A DNA stretch of 64,000 nucleotides from Acidimangrovimonas sediminis. Its GTDB lineage: Bacteria; Pseudomonadota; Alphaproteobacteria; Rhodobacterales; Rhodobacteraceae. Location of the stretch: positions 62,001 to 126,000 of the forward strand of contig NZ_PHSN01000008.1 in assembly GCF_002871005.1 (NCBI RefSeq), read 5' to 3'. Shown here in pieces: positions 1 to 11,615 of this stretch; within the stretch, counting starts at the first letter, position 1, and every line of letters starts with the position of its first letter. Made by a program: the position numbers and the translations under genes. Under the pieces are notes generated by a model. It was not told where the DNA came from, did no database searches, and saw only the letters and a program-made list of their open reading frames with translations.

Positions 1-1369
1 CGTTCACGTCGAGATAGGTGGAGGGCTCGTTGTAGTCTGCGCACCAGCCGACGCGGGCCACATCGAAGTCATGCTCCTTGTTGAGCTTGTCGAGGTAGAC
101 CTTCCACTCGTAGTTGCTGAGGGTCGCCTGAACGCCAATCGCCTTCCAGAACTGCTGCACCGCGATCGCGATCTTCTTGTGATCCGACGAGGTGTTGTAG
201 GTGATCGACAGCTTGAGCGGGTGGTCGGGGCCGTAGCCCGCCTCTTTCAGCAGCGCCTTGGCCTTCTTCATCCGCTCGGCCTCGGACCACTTGGCGTAGG
301 GGATATCGGGCGCCTTGAAGCCCGCGGTGTCCCAGTGCGTCCAGGTATAGGCCGGTTTCTGACCGCCCTTGAGGATCTTGTTGACGATGATGTCGCGGTT
401 GATGCCGTAGCTCAGCGCCTTGCGCACCCGCACGTCCTTGAGCGCCTTCGGGCCGTTCGGGCCGACGTTGAAGCGGTAGGCGTAGGTGCACGAATAGGGG
501 TGCGAGGTCGCCTGGTTCGGGTATTCCTTCTTCAGGCGCGGGTACTGGCCGGCCGGGATCTGCACGCGGTCCAGCTCACCCGCCATGTAGCGACGCAGCG
601 CCTGGTCGGTGTCCTGGATCGGGATCGCGGTGACCTGGGTCAGCGTGGTGTTCTTGGCGTCCCAATAGGTGTCGGACTTCACCATGACGATCTTGGCGCC
701 GATGTCCCAGGTCTTCAGGGTGTAGGCGCCGTCGGTGACCATGTGTTCGGGCTTGGTCCAGTCGTCGCCGTATTTCTTCACCACCTTTTCCGGCACCGGG
801 AAGGTGGTCGCGTTGGTCAGCATCTCGCGGAAGAAGGCGGTCGGCTTCGACAGCGTGACCTGCAGCGTGTGATCGTCCAGCGCCTTGACGCCCAGATCGG
901 TCACCGGCTTCTTGCCGTTGACCACGTCATCGGCGTTCTCGAGGTTCATCAGCTGGATGTAATAGGCGTATTCCGACGCGGTCTTCGGGTTCGCCACGCG
1001 CTGCCAGCCATAGACGAAATCCTGCGCCGTCACCGGATCGCCGTTCGACCACTTGGCCTCCTTGCGCAGGTGGAAGGTATACACCTTCTTGTCCGCCGAC
1101 AGGTCGTAGCTGACGGCCAGCGCGGGGACGAGGTTGCCCTCGTTGTCCTGGTCGTAGAGACCTTCGAACAGCTGGAGAAGCATCTCGTTGCCCTCGACCG
1201 ACTGGTTCAGGTCGGGGTCGAGAGTCTTGATGTCGTCTTGCAACCAGTAGGTGTAGGTCTGATCCTTGGCCAGCTTGGTGCCGGCGGGAACATGGTCGGA
1301 CTGCGCCAATGCGGGGGCGGCCGCGGCCGCCGCAAGGGCGAGCGCGGAGAGCGCTGTGAGCGTTTTCAA
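1..1369 (-). CDS. Oligopeptide ABC transporter substrate-binding protein (SBP family 5), C-terminus off window
   Basis: Periplasmic OppA-type solute-binding protein that would deliver peptides to an Opp/Dpp-like importer. The reading frame is open to the window edge: about 456 residues are visible and family members usually have about 530, so only the C-terminus is missing. I start at TTG 1369 because GGAGG lies 6 nt upstream and the first 23 residues form a clear Sec signal peptide (K-T-L, an alanine/leucine core, ALA-Q cleavage site). The mature protein shows the family-5 pattern early on: DIKTLDP, then LFEGLY and a WSNGDPVTAQDFVYGWQR segment. Family membership is confident; the exact peptide specificity is not visible. 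Permease and ATPase genes, if in the same operon, lie beyond the left edge. Confidence 0.93.
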   Translation of the reverse strand, partial: MKTLTALSALALAAAAAAPALAQSDHVPAGTKLAKDQTYTYWLQDDIKTLDPDLNQSVEGNEMLLQLFEGLYDQDNEGNLVPALAVSYDLSADKKVYTFHLRKEAKWSNGDPVTAQDFVYGWQRVANPKTASEYAYYIQLMNLENADDVVNGKKPVTDLGVKALDDHTLQVTLSKPTAFFREMLTNATTFPVPEKVVKKYGDDWTKPEHMVTDGAYTLKTWDIGAKIVMVKSDTYWDAKNTTLTQVTAIPIQDTDQALRRYMAGELDRVQIPAGQYPRLKKEYPNQATSHPYSCTYAYRFNVGPNGPKALKDVRVRKALSYGINRDIIVNKILKGGQKPAYTWTHWDTAGFKAPDIPYAKWSEAERMKKAKALLKEAGYGPDHPLKLSITYNTSSDHKKIAIAVQQFWKAIGVQATLSNYEWKVYLDKLNKEHDFDVARVGWCADYNEPSTYLDVN

Positions 1370-1836
1370 ATTGAACCTCCGTTTGAAGGGGGCTTGGACG
1401 CGGCAGAACCCTCCCGCCCGCGCCGTGGGACGCCCCCCTTTGGTTTTGAAGAGGGCATCAACAGCGGGATGGTGGGCGAGGGCAAGACGTGACGCGACGT
1501 GGTTCACTTTGATTTGAGTGGCCCCGCAGGGCGTCGCCGGAAATTTGCAATGATGTTTCCCGGACGCCTTCACAGGCGAAAGAATACAAGCTTCTGACGT
1601 GCGGGTCAGGTCGGCGTCGGCGCGTGATTTTCAATTTCAGGTTGTGGTGATTCTCTCCGCCCCGGCCCGGAGGGAGCCCTGCCCGGGCTACGGTACAGGC
1701 GCCCCGGCAGGGCATCAGCCGACCGGTTCGCGCCCGGTGGCGCGGCGGGTGCGCGACGTTTGGCCGCCATTTCCCCCTTGGCCTTCGCGCCTGCGCGACA
1801 CATATAGGGCGCAACACGAGCCTAGAGGGGGATGAC
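1370..1836. other. Divergent intergenic region, oppA-like / cnoX
   Basis: 467 bases without a convincing gene; the small frames here lack ribosome binding sites and family resemblance. It must hold the promoters of both divergent genes. On the cnoX side a plausible promoter is visible and listed separately. No clear operator or RNA element was recognised. Confidence 0.6.
1778..1806 (+). promoter_or_regulatory. Candidate sigma-70-type promoter of cnoX
   Basis: TTGGCC at 1778-1783 and CATATA at 1801-1806 are separated by 17 bases, about 30 bases upstream of the cnoX start. Found by eye; a moderate match only. Confidence 0.4.
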
Positions 1837-2763
1837 ATGATCGAACTCGGCACCGGGGCTGCGGCCGCCAACGCGCAGGGTGGGCAGGGCGCCTACGTCA
1901 AGGAAAGCAGCGAGCGGACGTTCATGGAGGACGTCATCGAGCTGTCCAAGGAAGTGCCCGTCGTCGTCGATTTCTGGGCCCCTTGGTGCGGACCGTGCAA
2001 GACCCTCGGACCCGAGCTGGAAAAGGCGGTGAACGCGACCGGCGGCAAGGTCCGCATGGTCAAGATCAACGTCGACGAGAACCAGGCGCTGGCCGCGCAG
2101 GCGCGGGTGCAGTCGATCCCCACCGTTTATGCCTTCCGCAACGGCCAGCCGGTCGACGGCTTCCAGGGCGCGCTGCCGCCGATCGAGCTGAAGAAGTTCA
2201 TCGACAAGCTGCTCGAGGGCGAGGGCGAGGACGATGGCGGCCTCGGCGCGGCGCTGGAACAGGCCGAGGAATTCCTTGAGCAGGGCGCCGCCGCCGACGC
2301 GGCCGAGATCTTCGCCGCGATCCTCGGCGAGGAGCCTGCCAACGCGGGCGCCTACGGCGGGCTGGCCCGGGCGCACCTCGCACTCGGCAATGTCGACGAG
2401 GCCGAGGCGCTGCTGGCCAATGCGCCCGCCGAGATCGCCACAGCGAAGGAGATCGAGTCCGCGCGTGCCAAGATCGCGCTGGCCCGCCAGGCCGAGAAGG
2501 CCGGCCCCGCCGACGAGCTGCGCGCGAAGGTGGCCGCCGATCCGTCCGATCTGCAGGCGCGGTTCGACCTGGCCCAGGCGCTGTACGGCGCGGGCGAGAC
2601 CGAGGCGGCGATCGACGAATTGCTGGAACTCTTCCGCCGCGACCGCGAGTGGAACGAGGGCGCTGCCAAGGCTCAGCTTTTCACCATCTTCGAGGCGCTG
2701 AACCCCAAGGATCCGGTCGTGCAGAAAGGCCGCCGGAAACTGTCGTCGATGATATTTGCCTGA
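1837..2763 (+). CDS. cnoX: Thioredoxin-TPR protein, CnoX/YbbN family chaperedoxin
   Basis: 308 residues. An N-terminal thioredoxin domain (about residues 20-130) carries WCGPC with cysteines 51 and 54 and the cis-proline segment SIPTVYAF. A C-terminal alanine-rich helical region (about 135-308) has TPR-like repeats (EEFLEQGAAADAAEIF, ARAHLALGNVDEAEALL). This is the CnoX (YbbN) architecture. CnoX proteins hold unfolded clients, protect them from over-oxidation and pass them to GroEL or DnaK. The intact CxxC implies real thiol-disulfide activity, unlike the E. coli protein, which lacks the active-site pair. ATG 1837 follows an AGAGGGGGAT ribosome binding site. The LON-domain gene follows after 21 bases, so the two probably share a transcript. 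Confidence 0.92.
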   Translation: MIELGTGAAAANAQGGQGAYVKESSERTFMEDVIELSKEVPVVVDFWAPWCGPCKTLGPELEKAVNATGGKVRMVKINVDENQALAAQARVQSIPTVYAFRNGQPVDGFQGALPPIELKKFIDKLLEGEGEDDGGLGAALEQAEEFLEQGAAADAAEIFAAILGEEPANAGAYGGLARAHLALGNVDEAEALLANAPAEIATAKEIESARAKIALARQAEKAGPADELRAKVAADPSDLQARFDLAQALYGAGETEAAIDELLELFRRDREWNEGAAKAQLFTIFEALNPKDPVVQKGRRKLSSMIFA

Positions 2764-2784
2764 GCCGCGGGGCGCGCTAGCTCC

Positions 2785-3438
2785 ATGCGCATGCGAAAGC
2801 TTGCCGACCTTCCCGATATGCTGCCCCTGTTCCCCCTTCCGGGGGCGCTGCTGCTCCCACGCGCGCGGCTGCCCCTGCATATCTTCGAACCGCGCTACCT
2901 CGCGATGCTTGACGACGTGCTGAAGACCGAACACCGGCTGATCGGCATGATCCAGCCGCGCGAGCTTCCCAAGGGGTGCTCGGGGTCGAAGCTGCACAAG
3001 ATCGGCTGCGCGGGCCGCGTCACCGCGTTCTCGGAAACCGAGGACGGGCGCTACATGATCACCCTCTCGGGGGTGCAGCGGTTCAAGGTGCGTCAGGAGG
3101 TCGAGGGGTTCACCCCCTACCTGCGGGCCGAGGTCGACTGGTCGTGCTTCACCGGCGACCAGGGCGCGGTCGAGACCGATCCGAAATTCGACCGCGAGAG
3201 CTTTCTCGGCGTGCTCGAGAAATATTTCGAAGAGATGGGCCTCTCGACCGACTGGGGCAGCCTTGCCGATGCCGAGGACGAGTTGCTGATCAACTCGCTC
3301 TCGATGCTCTGTCCGTTCGAGAACGAGGACAAGCAGGCGCTGCTCGAGGCGCCGAACCTGGAAACCCGGCGCGAGACGCTGGTGACGCTGATCGAGTTCG
3401 CCCTGCGCGGCGGCTCGTCCGAGGAGACCCTGCAATGA
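2785..3438 (+). CDS. LON peptidase substrate-binding domain protein
   Basis: 217 residues homologous to the N-terminal substrate-recognition domain of Lon protease, but with no AAA or protease domain. The diagnostic start [26 protein letters not shown] is visible near residues 14-38 (shown only by its key parts: [11 protein letters not shown] and HIFEPRY). Such stand-alone domains are common in proteobacteria; their role is unproven, perhaps as adaptors for quality control. ATG 2785 has only a weak ribosome binding site; ATG 2791 is an alternative two codons in. The gene sits between cnoX and trm112 and its stop overlaps the next start (ATGA), which indicates translational coupling. Confidence 0.9.
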   Translation: MRMRKLADLPDMLPLFPLPGALLLPRARLPLHIFEPRYLAMLDDVLKTEHRLIGMIQPRELPKGCSGSKLHKIGCAGRVTAFSETEDGRYMITLSGVQRFKVRQEVEGFTPYLRAEVDWSCFTGDQGAVETDPKFDRESFLGVLEKYFEEMGLSTDWGSLADAEDELLINSLSMLCPFENEDKQALLEAPNLETRRETLVTLIEFALRGGSSEETLQ

Positions 3439-3668
3439 CCGACACGCCCGCAAGCGCGCCCGCGACCGGCACCGCCGAAGCGGGCGAGCGCCGGCCCGCC
3501 TTCGACCGCCACATGCTCGAGGCGCTGGTCTGTCCGCTGACGCTTGGGCCGCTGAGCTATGACGCGGAGGCGCAGGAGCTGATCTCGAAATCCGCGCATC
3601 TGGCCTTCCCGATCCGCGACGGCATCCCGGTGATGCTGGCGTCCGAGGCGCGCAGGACCGACGACTAG
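3435..3668 (+). CDS. Trm112 family protein
   Basis: 77 residues. The conserved core runs [11 protein letters not shown] and then [11 protein letters not shown], the bacterial Trm112/YcaR pattern. Trm112-like proteins are small folds that, in eukaryotes and archaea, activate methyltransferases acting on tRNA, rRNA and release factors; the bacterial role is less clear. Only the first of the usual zinc-ligand cysteines is present (Cys in LVCPLT), which is normal for the bacterial branch. The start overlaps the stop of the LON-domain gene by four bases. The first 30 residues form a low-complexity Ala/Thr/Pro extension; a shorter form starting at the internal Met before LEALVCP is conceivable but lacks a ribosome binding site. 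Confidence 0.88.
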   Translation: MTDTPASAPATGTAEAGERRPAFDRHMLEALVCPLTLGPLSYDAEAQELISKSAHLAFPIRDGIPVMLASEARRTDD

Positions 3669-3718
3669 GCCCTTTCCGCACAGCCCCTATCCGGGTTGCC
3701 TCATGCCGGGCGGGGCTT

Positions 3719-3741
3719 GCGTATTTGTGGAACAATGAAAG
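3719..3741 (+). repeat. Short dispersed intergenic repeat, copy 1
   Basis: A 23-base element running from GCGTATTTG to CAATGAAAG. It matches the reverse complement of 27947-27969 at 22 of 23 positions and resembles 23605-23627. It lies in the trm112-leuS gap. Confidence 0.7.
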
Positions 3742-3835
3742 CGGGGCACTGGACCTCGGCCCCCGGGGCGATATAACGGCCTGCGCATCGCCAGCTGCAC
3801 CGCAAGCTGCGTCCTATTCCTATCAAGGGGCCCTC

Positions 3836-6371
<2,536 letters not shown>

Positions 6372-6385
<14 letters not shown>

Positions 6386-6866
6386 TCGCCGTTCAGTCCT
6401 GATCGCCCTCGGCGCTTTGCCCTTGGCCGCCTGCGGCTTCACCCCGGCCTACGCGCCCGGCGGCCCCGCCGCCGGCCTGCGTGGCAAGATCCGCGCCGAC
6501 GACCCCACCTCGCGCGATGCGTTCGATTTCGTGGGCGAGCTGGAAGCCCGGCTGGGCACCCCCGACGGGCCGCGCTTCACGCTTGGCTATTCGCTGTCGG
6601 TGGGCGAATCCGGTTCCGCGTTGACCCCCGACGGGGTGACGGGGCGCTACAACGTGACCGGATCGGTCAATTACACGCTGCGCGACGCCCAGACCGGCGC
6701 CACCGTCAGTACCGGCAAGGCGCAGAGCTTCGTCAGCTACGGTGCGACCGGATCGACGGTCGCCACGCTGTCGGCCCAGGCCGACGCGCACCGGCGCCTG
6801 ATGGTGATTCTCGCCGACGAGGTGGTCACCCGCCTGCTTGCCACCTCGGGAAGCTGGAACAAATGA
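6372..6866 (+). CDS. lptE: LPS assembly lipoprotein LptE
   Basis: 164-residue outer-membrane lipoprotein that plugs LptD and helps insert lipopolysaccharide into the outer leaflet. The N-terminus has a lipoprotein signal peptide with lipobox LAAC and the acylated cysteine at position 21, followed by GFTPAY, a typical LptE start. The gene begins 14 bases inside leuS and its stop overlaps the holA start (ATGA). The genomic position between leuS and holA is the classical one for LptE (older name RlpB), which supports the call despite weak sequence conservation in the family. Confidence 0.92.
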
Positions 6867-7885
6867 AACTTTCCGGGGCAGAGGCGAGCCGCTACATCGC
6901 CCGCCCCGACCCGCGGCGCGCGGGGCTGCTGCTGTTTGGCGCGGACGCGATGCGCGTCGCGCTCAAGCGGCAGGAGGCGATCGCGGCGCTGATCGGCCCC
7001 GAGGGCGAGGCCGAGATGCGGCTGACCCGGATCCCCGCGGCCGACCTGCGCAAGGATGGCGCGCTGCTGATCGACGCGGTCAAGGCGCAGGGCTTCTTTC
7101 CCGGCCCTCGCGTCGCCTTCGTCGAGGAGGCGGGCGATGGCCTTGCCCCGGTGATCTCCGCCGCGCTGGCCGAATGGCGCGAGGGCGACGCGGCGATCGT
7201 GGTCACGGCAGGGCAGCTCAACGCCCGGTCGGCGCTGCGCAAGGCGTTCGAGGGGCATGCTTCGGCCTATGCGGTGGGGATCTACGACGACCCGCCGGGC
7301 CGCGAGGAGATCGAGGCCGCGCTGGCGAAGGCGGGGCTGGCGCAGGTCGACCGCGAGGCGATGACCGACCTGATGGCGCTGGCGCGCACGCTCGACCCCG
7401 GCGATTTCCGCCAGACGGTGGAAAAGATCGGCCTGTACAAGCACGGCGACACGACGCCCCTGACCGTGGCCGAGGTGGCCCTTTCGGCGCCCCAGAGCAC
7501 CGAGGCCGGGGTGGACGCGGTGATCGACATCGTGGCCGAGGGTCGCCAGCAGGAACTGGGCCCGATGCTCAGCCGGCTGGAGGGGCAGGGCGTGGCGCCG
7601 GTCACGCTCTGCATCATGACGCTGCGCCATTTCCGGGCGCTGCATTCTGCGGGGGCGGATCCGGCGGGGCCGGCGCAGGGCCTGGCGCGGCTGCGCCCGC
7701 CGGTCTTCGGGCCGCGCCGCGACCGGATGCAGCGGCAGCTGCGCCAGTGGAACGTGATGAAGGCCGAGACCGCGCTCGGGATCCTGGTCGAGACCGACCT
7801 GCAGCTGCGCTCCTCCTCCCGTGCGCCCGCCCGCGCGGTGATGGAACGCAGCCTGATCCGGCTTGCCATGCTTGCCCAGCGATAG
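6863..7885 (+). CDS. holA: DNA polymerase III delta subunit
   Basis: 340 residues, normal length for HolA, the clamp-loader wrench that opens the beta sliding clamp. The N-terminal AAA-like domain lacks Walker motifs, as expected for delta. Recognisable segments are GLLLFGADAMRV, VTAGQLNARSALRKAFE and the C-terminal LRHFRALHSA. The ATG overlaps the lptE stop by four bases. The 46-base spacing to the glutathione transferase gene and a new ribosome binding site suggest that gene may be transcribed through or independently. Confidence 0.95.
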   Translation: MKLSGAEASRYIARPDPRRAGLLLFGADAMRVALKRQEAIAALIGPEGEAEMRLTRIPAADLRKDGALLIDAVKAQGFFPGPRVAFVEEAGDGLAPVISAALAEWREGDAAIVVTAGQLNARSALRKAFEGHASAYAVGIYDDPPGREEIEAALAKAGLAQVDREAMTDLMALARTLDPGDFRQTVEKIGLYKHGDTTPLTVAEVALSAPQSTEAGVDAVIDIVAEGRQQELGPMLSRLEGQGVAPVTLCIMTLRHFRALHSAGADPAGPAQGLARLRPPVFGPRRDRMQRQLRQWNVMKAETALGILVETDLQLRSSSRAPARAVMERSLIRLAMLAQR

Positions 7886-7931
7886 CGCAGGCGGCGGAGA
7901 CCGCCACCGACACCAGACAGGGAGGACCGCC

Positions 7932-8564
7932 ATGACCACTGAAACCCCCGATCCGACCCGGCTGGACGCGCACCGCGGCTACACCGTGATCGGCCCCGTC
8001 AACAGCCGCGCCGCGCGGGTGCTGTGGATGCTCGAGGAGTTGGGCGAAAGCTACGAACACATCCCCGCCGCGCCGCGTTCCGAAGGGGTGGTGGCGTTCA
8101 ACCCGGCGGGCAAGGTGCCCGTGCTGATCGACAACGGCACGCCGATCACCGATTCCACCGCGATCATCCAGTACCTCGCCGACAAGCACGGCCGGCTCAC
8201 CTTCCCGGCGGGTACCCTTGGCCGCGCGCGGCAGGACAGCCTCACGCAGTTCCTGCTCGACGAATTCGACGCGGCGTTGTGGATGGCGGCGCGGCATTCC
8301 TTCGTCCTGCCCGAGGAACTGCGCCAGTCCGGGGTCAAGGCGACGCTGAAGTGGGAATTCGAGCGCAGCGAAAAGGTGCTGGTCGACCGCTTCTCGGAAG
8401 GGCCGTTCCTGATGGGGCGCGACATGACGGTGCCGGATATCGTGCTCGGCCATTGCCTTGTCTGGGCGCTCGGGGCCAAGTTCCCGGTGACCCAGCGCCG
8501 TCTGTCCGATTACCTCGACCTGATCCGCGCCCGGCCGGCGTTCCAGCGCGCCATGGCACGCTGA
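7932..8564 (+). CDS. Glutathione S-transferase family protein
   Basis: 210 residues with an N-terminal thioredoxin-like GST domain (VIGPVNSRAARVLWMLEELGESYE) and the conserved cis-proline plus glutathione gamma-glutamyl binding pair (GKVPVLIDNG, ITDSTAIIQYL, residues about 55-82). A helical C-terminal domain follows, with DMTVPDIVLGHCLVWA. The active-site position after the first strand carries asparagine/serine (NSR), so the enzyme is likely of a Ser- or Cys-type bacterial class. The substrate is unknown. GGAGG lies 7 bases upstream of ATG 7932, which decides the start. The gene ends 4 bases before the HyuA-like gene. Confidence 0.93.
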   Translation: MTTETPDPTRLDAHRGYTVIGPVNSRAARVLWMLEELGESYEHIPAAPRSEGVVAFNPAGKVPVLIDNGTPITDSTAIIQYLADKHGRLTFPAGTLGRARQDSLTQFLLDEFDAALWMAARHSFVLPEELRQSGVKATLKWEFERSEKVLVDRFSEGPFLMGRDMTVPDIVLGHCLVWALGAKFPVTQRRLSDYLDLIRARPAFQRAMAR

Positions 8565-8568
8565 CGCC

Positions 8569-10698
8569 ATGGCGGTCCTTCTGGGGGTCGACACCGGCGG
8601 TACCTACACGGACGCGGTGGTGATCGACGAGGCGGCGGGTGCCGGGGCAGCATCCTGGGCTGCGCCCGGGGAAGTACCTGGGGCCCCGCCCGGAGCCCGC
8701 GGGATCGCCCCCGAACCCGACGGGATGTGCGACGGGCGGGTGATCGCCGCGGCGAAGTCGCTGACCACCCGTGCCGACCTTGCCCTCGGCATCGGCCGGG
8801 CCGTCGACGCGGCCCTCGCCCAGGCCGGAGTTCTGCCCGCCGAGGTCGCGCTCGTCTCGCTCTCGACGACCCTTGCCACCAACGCGCTGGTCGAGGGGCA
8901 GGGCGGCCGCGTCGCGCTTGTGTTCATCGGCTTCGGTCCCGAGGATCTGGCACGGGGCGGTCTCGACGCGGCACTTGCGGGCGATCCCGTGGTGCACCTG
9001 GCCGGCGGTCATAGCCATGCGGGCATCGAGGTCGCCCCCCTCGACCTCGCCGCGCTGGAAACGGCGCTGGCGGCGCTTGGCGACAGCGTGGGCGCCTTCG
9101 CGGTGGCGGCAAGCTTTGCCACCCGCAATCCGGCGCACGAACTGGCCGCTGCCGCGCTGATCCGCGCCGCGACCGGTTGCCCGGTGACCTGCTCGCACGA
9201 GCTGTCGGCCAACCTCAATGGCCCGCGGCGGGCGCTGACGGCGATGCTGAACGCCCGACTGATCGGCATGATCGCCCGGCTGATCGACGCCTGTGAGGGG
9301 CACCTTGCCGCGTCGGGCATCAAAGCGCCACTGATGGTGGTGCGCGGCGACGGTGCGCTGATCTCGGCCCGGGTCGCGCGCGAACGGCCGATCGAGACGA
9401 TCCTCTCCGGTCCCGCGGCCTCCCTCGTGGGCGCGCGCTGGCTGAGCGGTGTGCGCGACGCGCTGGTGTCGGACATCGGCGGCACGACGACGGATGTCGC
9501 GATCCTGCGTGACGGGCGCCCGGCGATCGACCCGCTGGGGGCAAGCGTCGGCGGCTGGCGCACCATGGTCGAGGCGGTGGCGATGCGCACGACCGGTCTT
9601 GGCGGCGACAGCGAGGTGCACCTGCTCGACGGGCTGAAGGCCGGGCTGCATCTCGGGCCGCGGCGGCTGGTGCCGATCGCGCTGCTGGCCACCGAGGCGC
9701 CGGAGATGGTGCATCGCGCGCTGGACCGCGCCCTCGCCTCGGACCTGCCGGGAAGCTACGATGGCCGTTTCGTGACGCCTACTGGGGTGGGCCAGACGGG
9801 GCAGGGCCAGACGGGGCGGAACCTTCCCCCGGGGCTGAGCGCGCGCGAGGTGGCGCTCTGGGAACGGATCGCGCCCGGGCCCGCGCCGCTGGCCGAGATT
9901 CTAAAGACCCGGCCCGAGGCGGCCGCACTCAACCGCCTGGTACAGCTCGGGTTGGCTGCGCTTTCCGGGGTCACGCCCTCGGACGCAAGCCACCTTCTGG
10001 GCAAGCAGGAGGCATGGGACACCGGCGCGGCGGAGAAGGGGCTGCGGCTGATGGCCCGGCGACGCGACGCGCGGGGTGAACGGATCGCACCCGATGCCCG
10101 CACACTCGCCCAGGCGATCCTGGCGCAGCTCGGCGACCAGACCGTCGATTGCCTGCTCGAGACCGCCTTTGCCGAGGATACGCCCGGCTGGGAGGTGCCG
10201 CCCGAGACGCTGGCCCGCCATGCCCTCACTCGCCGCGCCTTTGCCGGGCATGCCGGCGTGGTGCGGCTGCAGGCGCAGCTGGGTCTGCCGGTGGTGGGGC
10301 TGGGGGCCTCGGCGCCCGCCTATTACCCGCCGCTGGGCGCGCGGCTGAACACACGGATCATCCTGCCGGCGCATGCGGGCGTTGCCAATGCGGTAGGGGC
10401 GGTGGTGGGGCAGGTCGCCGTTCGGGCCGAGGTGCTGGTGACCCAGCCGGTCGAGGGGCGGTTTACCGTGCACCTGCCCTCGGGCGCCGAGAGCTATGGC
10501 GACCGCGAAACGGCGCTGGAGGCCGCCGAGGCCGCGGCCGGCGCCGAGGCCACCGCCCGCGCCCGCGCCGCCGGGGCCGAAGACCTGCGCCTTAGCCCCG
10601 CGCGCGAGATCCAGGAGGTCGAGGTGGAGGGTCGGCGGATGTTCATCGAGGCACGGCTGGGCGTCACCGCCTCCGGCCGGCCCCGCATCGCCGGATGA
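8569..10698 (+). CDS. Hydantoinase/oxoprolinase (HyuA-like) ATPase family protein
   Basis: 709 residues of the HyuA/oxoprolinase A family. These have an actin-like ATPase fold and usually work with a HyuB partner to open hydantoin, oxoproline or related rings (acetone carboxylase and N-methylhydantoinase are relatives). The ATP-binding signatures GVDTGGTYTD at the N-terminus and DIGGTTTDVAIL near residue 304 are intact. Two stretches look inserted: a Gly/Ala/Pro-rich run at about residues 24-55 (8640-8735) and a short Gly/Gln/Thr-rich run near 9781-9825. No hyuB gene is adjacent, so the protein is an orphan here. Start ATG 8569, four bases after the GST stop. Confidence 0.9.
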   Translation: MAVLLGVDTGGTYTDAVVIDEAAGAGAASWAAPGEVPGAPPGARGIAPEPDGMCDGRVIAAAKSLTTRADLALGIGRAVDAALAQAGVLPAEVALVSLSTTLATNALVEGQGGRVALVFIGFGPEDLARGGLDAALAGDPVVHLAGGHSHAGIEVAPLDLAALETALAALGDSVGAFAVAASFATRNPAHELAAAALIRAATGCPVTCSHELSANLNGPRRALTAMLNARLIGMIARLIDACEGHLAASGIKAPLMVVRGDGALISARVARERPIETILSGPAASLVGARWLSGVRDALVSDIGGTTTDVAILRDGRPAIDPLGASVGGWRTMVEAVAMRTTGLGGDSEVHLLDGLKAGLHLGPRRLVPIALLATEAPEMVHRALDRALASDLPGSYDGRFVTPTGVGQTGQGQTGRNLPPGLSAREVALWERIAPGPAPLAEILKTRPEAAALNRLVQLGLAALSGVTPSDASHLLGKQEAWDTGAAEKGLRLMARRRDARGERIAPDARTLAQAILAQLGDQTVDCLLETAFAEDTPGWEVPPETLARHALTRRAFAGHAGVVRLQAQLGLPVVGLGASAPAYYPPLGARLNTRIILPAHAGVANAVGAVVGQVAVRAEVLVTQPVEGRFTVHLPSGAESYGDRETALEAAEAAAGAEATARARAAGAEDLRLSPAREIQEVEVEGRRMFIEARLGVTASGRPRIAG

Positions 10699-10837
10699 GA
10701 GAGCTCGCGGGCGGCGGGGCGGGTCCCGGAGCACTTATCCGCCCGTTTCTGGCGTCGGGGCGCGCGGGGGTGGGGCGGATGCCCGCGCCGTGACCTCCGG
10801 CCGTCCGACCGGAGCGGCCATGAGAGCAGTGGCCATG

Positions 10838-10874
10838 AGAAAAGGGCGGAAAGGTCGCCCGACCTTCCCGCCCC
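10838..10874 (-). terminator. Rho-independent terminator of the PG-binding-like gene
   Basis: On the minus strand, a GC stem (arms 10844-10857 and 10860-10873, with one mismatch) is followed by TTTTCTC, directly downstream of the stop at 10901. Confidence 0.75.
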
Positions 10875-10900
10875 CGATGGCGTTCGGCTAGCGCCGGGTG

Positions 10901-11407
10901 TCAGCCCAGCAGGTCGGAGAACAGCTGATCGCTGCCGTTCACCGTGGCCAGCATGCCTTCCTTGTGGTGGTTGCGGGCATAGCTGTAGAGCGCGTCCGAC
11001 GTGCCCGGACCCCAGGCCCCGTCGAGACCGGAATTGTAGAGGCCGCGCTGCATCAACTGGTACTGGATCGACACCCGCATCCGGTGCGGCTGGCTGTCGA
11101 AGGCCTGCTGCGCGGGCGAGGCGGCGTGCGAATGATAGACGTATTCGCGCACCACCCGGCGATGCGCCGGACGCTCGTAGACGTAATCGGTGCGCGGCGG
11201 GGGCGCGGCATAATAGTCGCGCCGCGACGGCTGGTTCGCCAGCTGGTCGAGGGCCACCCCCCCGATGGCGCCGAGGATGACGCCGCGGGTGATGTCACCG
11301 CCCTGCGCATGGGCGGGCGTGGTGACGGCGGCGGTCCCGAGCGCCAGCGTCAGCGCCGCGGCAGACCCGATGGCGACACGTTTCGATGTCAGAGCGAAAG
11401 TCTTCAT
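10901..11407 (-). CDS. Exported protein with glycine-zipper and peptidoglycan-binding-like C-terminus
   Basis: 168 residues. A Sec signal peptide is clear (about residues 1-35, ending THPAHA-Q in pattern, AHA-Q cleavage). The next segment GVILGAIGGVALDQL is a short glycine-zipper. The middle is Arg/Tyr/His-rich (RRDYY, YVYERPAHRRVVREYVYHSH). The C-terminal half (IQYQLMQRGLYNSGLDGAWGPGTSDALYSYA) has the repeat shape of a PG_binding_1 domain. It is therefore probably a cell-envelope protein that touches peptidoglycan. I do not recognise a named family. ATG 11407 follows AAGGAG at good spacing, and a strong terminator sits right after the stop, so it is probably monocistronic. Confidence 0.8.
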   Translation of the reverse strand: MKTFALTSKRVAIGSAAALTLALGTAAVTTPAHAQGGDITRGVILGAIGGVALDQLANQPSRRDYYAAPPPRTDYVYERPAHRRVVREYVYHSHAASPAQQAFDSQPHRMRVSIQYQLMQRGLYNSGLDGAWGPGTSDALYSYARNHHKEGMLATVNGSDQLFSDLLG

Positions 11408-11570
11408 TGTTCATTCTCCTTCGCAAAGGATGCGTTCAACCGAGGGCGATTCATCGCCCCCGACGTACTGCCGGACTGACGCTTCACTTGGGAGTTCTGT
11501 TCCGCAAACGCCAGACGGGTCGGCTGGTTTCCACCGAGTCGTGACGCTTGCGTGAACGCGCACCAGGCAT

Positions 11571-11589
11571 GAATTTTCGCCGAAAATTC
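11571..11589. repeat. Intergenic palindrome (GAATTTTCG arms)
   Basis: Two 9-base arms, GAATTTTCG and CGAAAATTC, flank a single C. It lies 26 bases downstream of the purK stop and may fold as a hairpin at the 3' end of the purEK message. It has the same style as the palindromes at 25909-25956. Confidence 0.6.
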
Positions 11590-11615
11590 TTGCCCGGCAG
11601 GCGGTTGTGGCTGCC

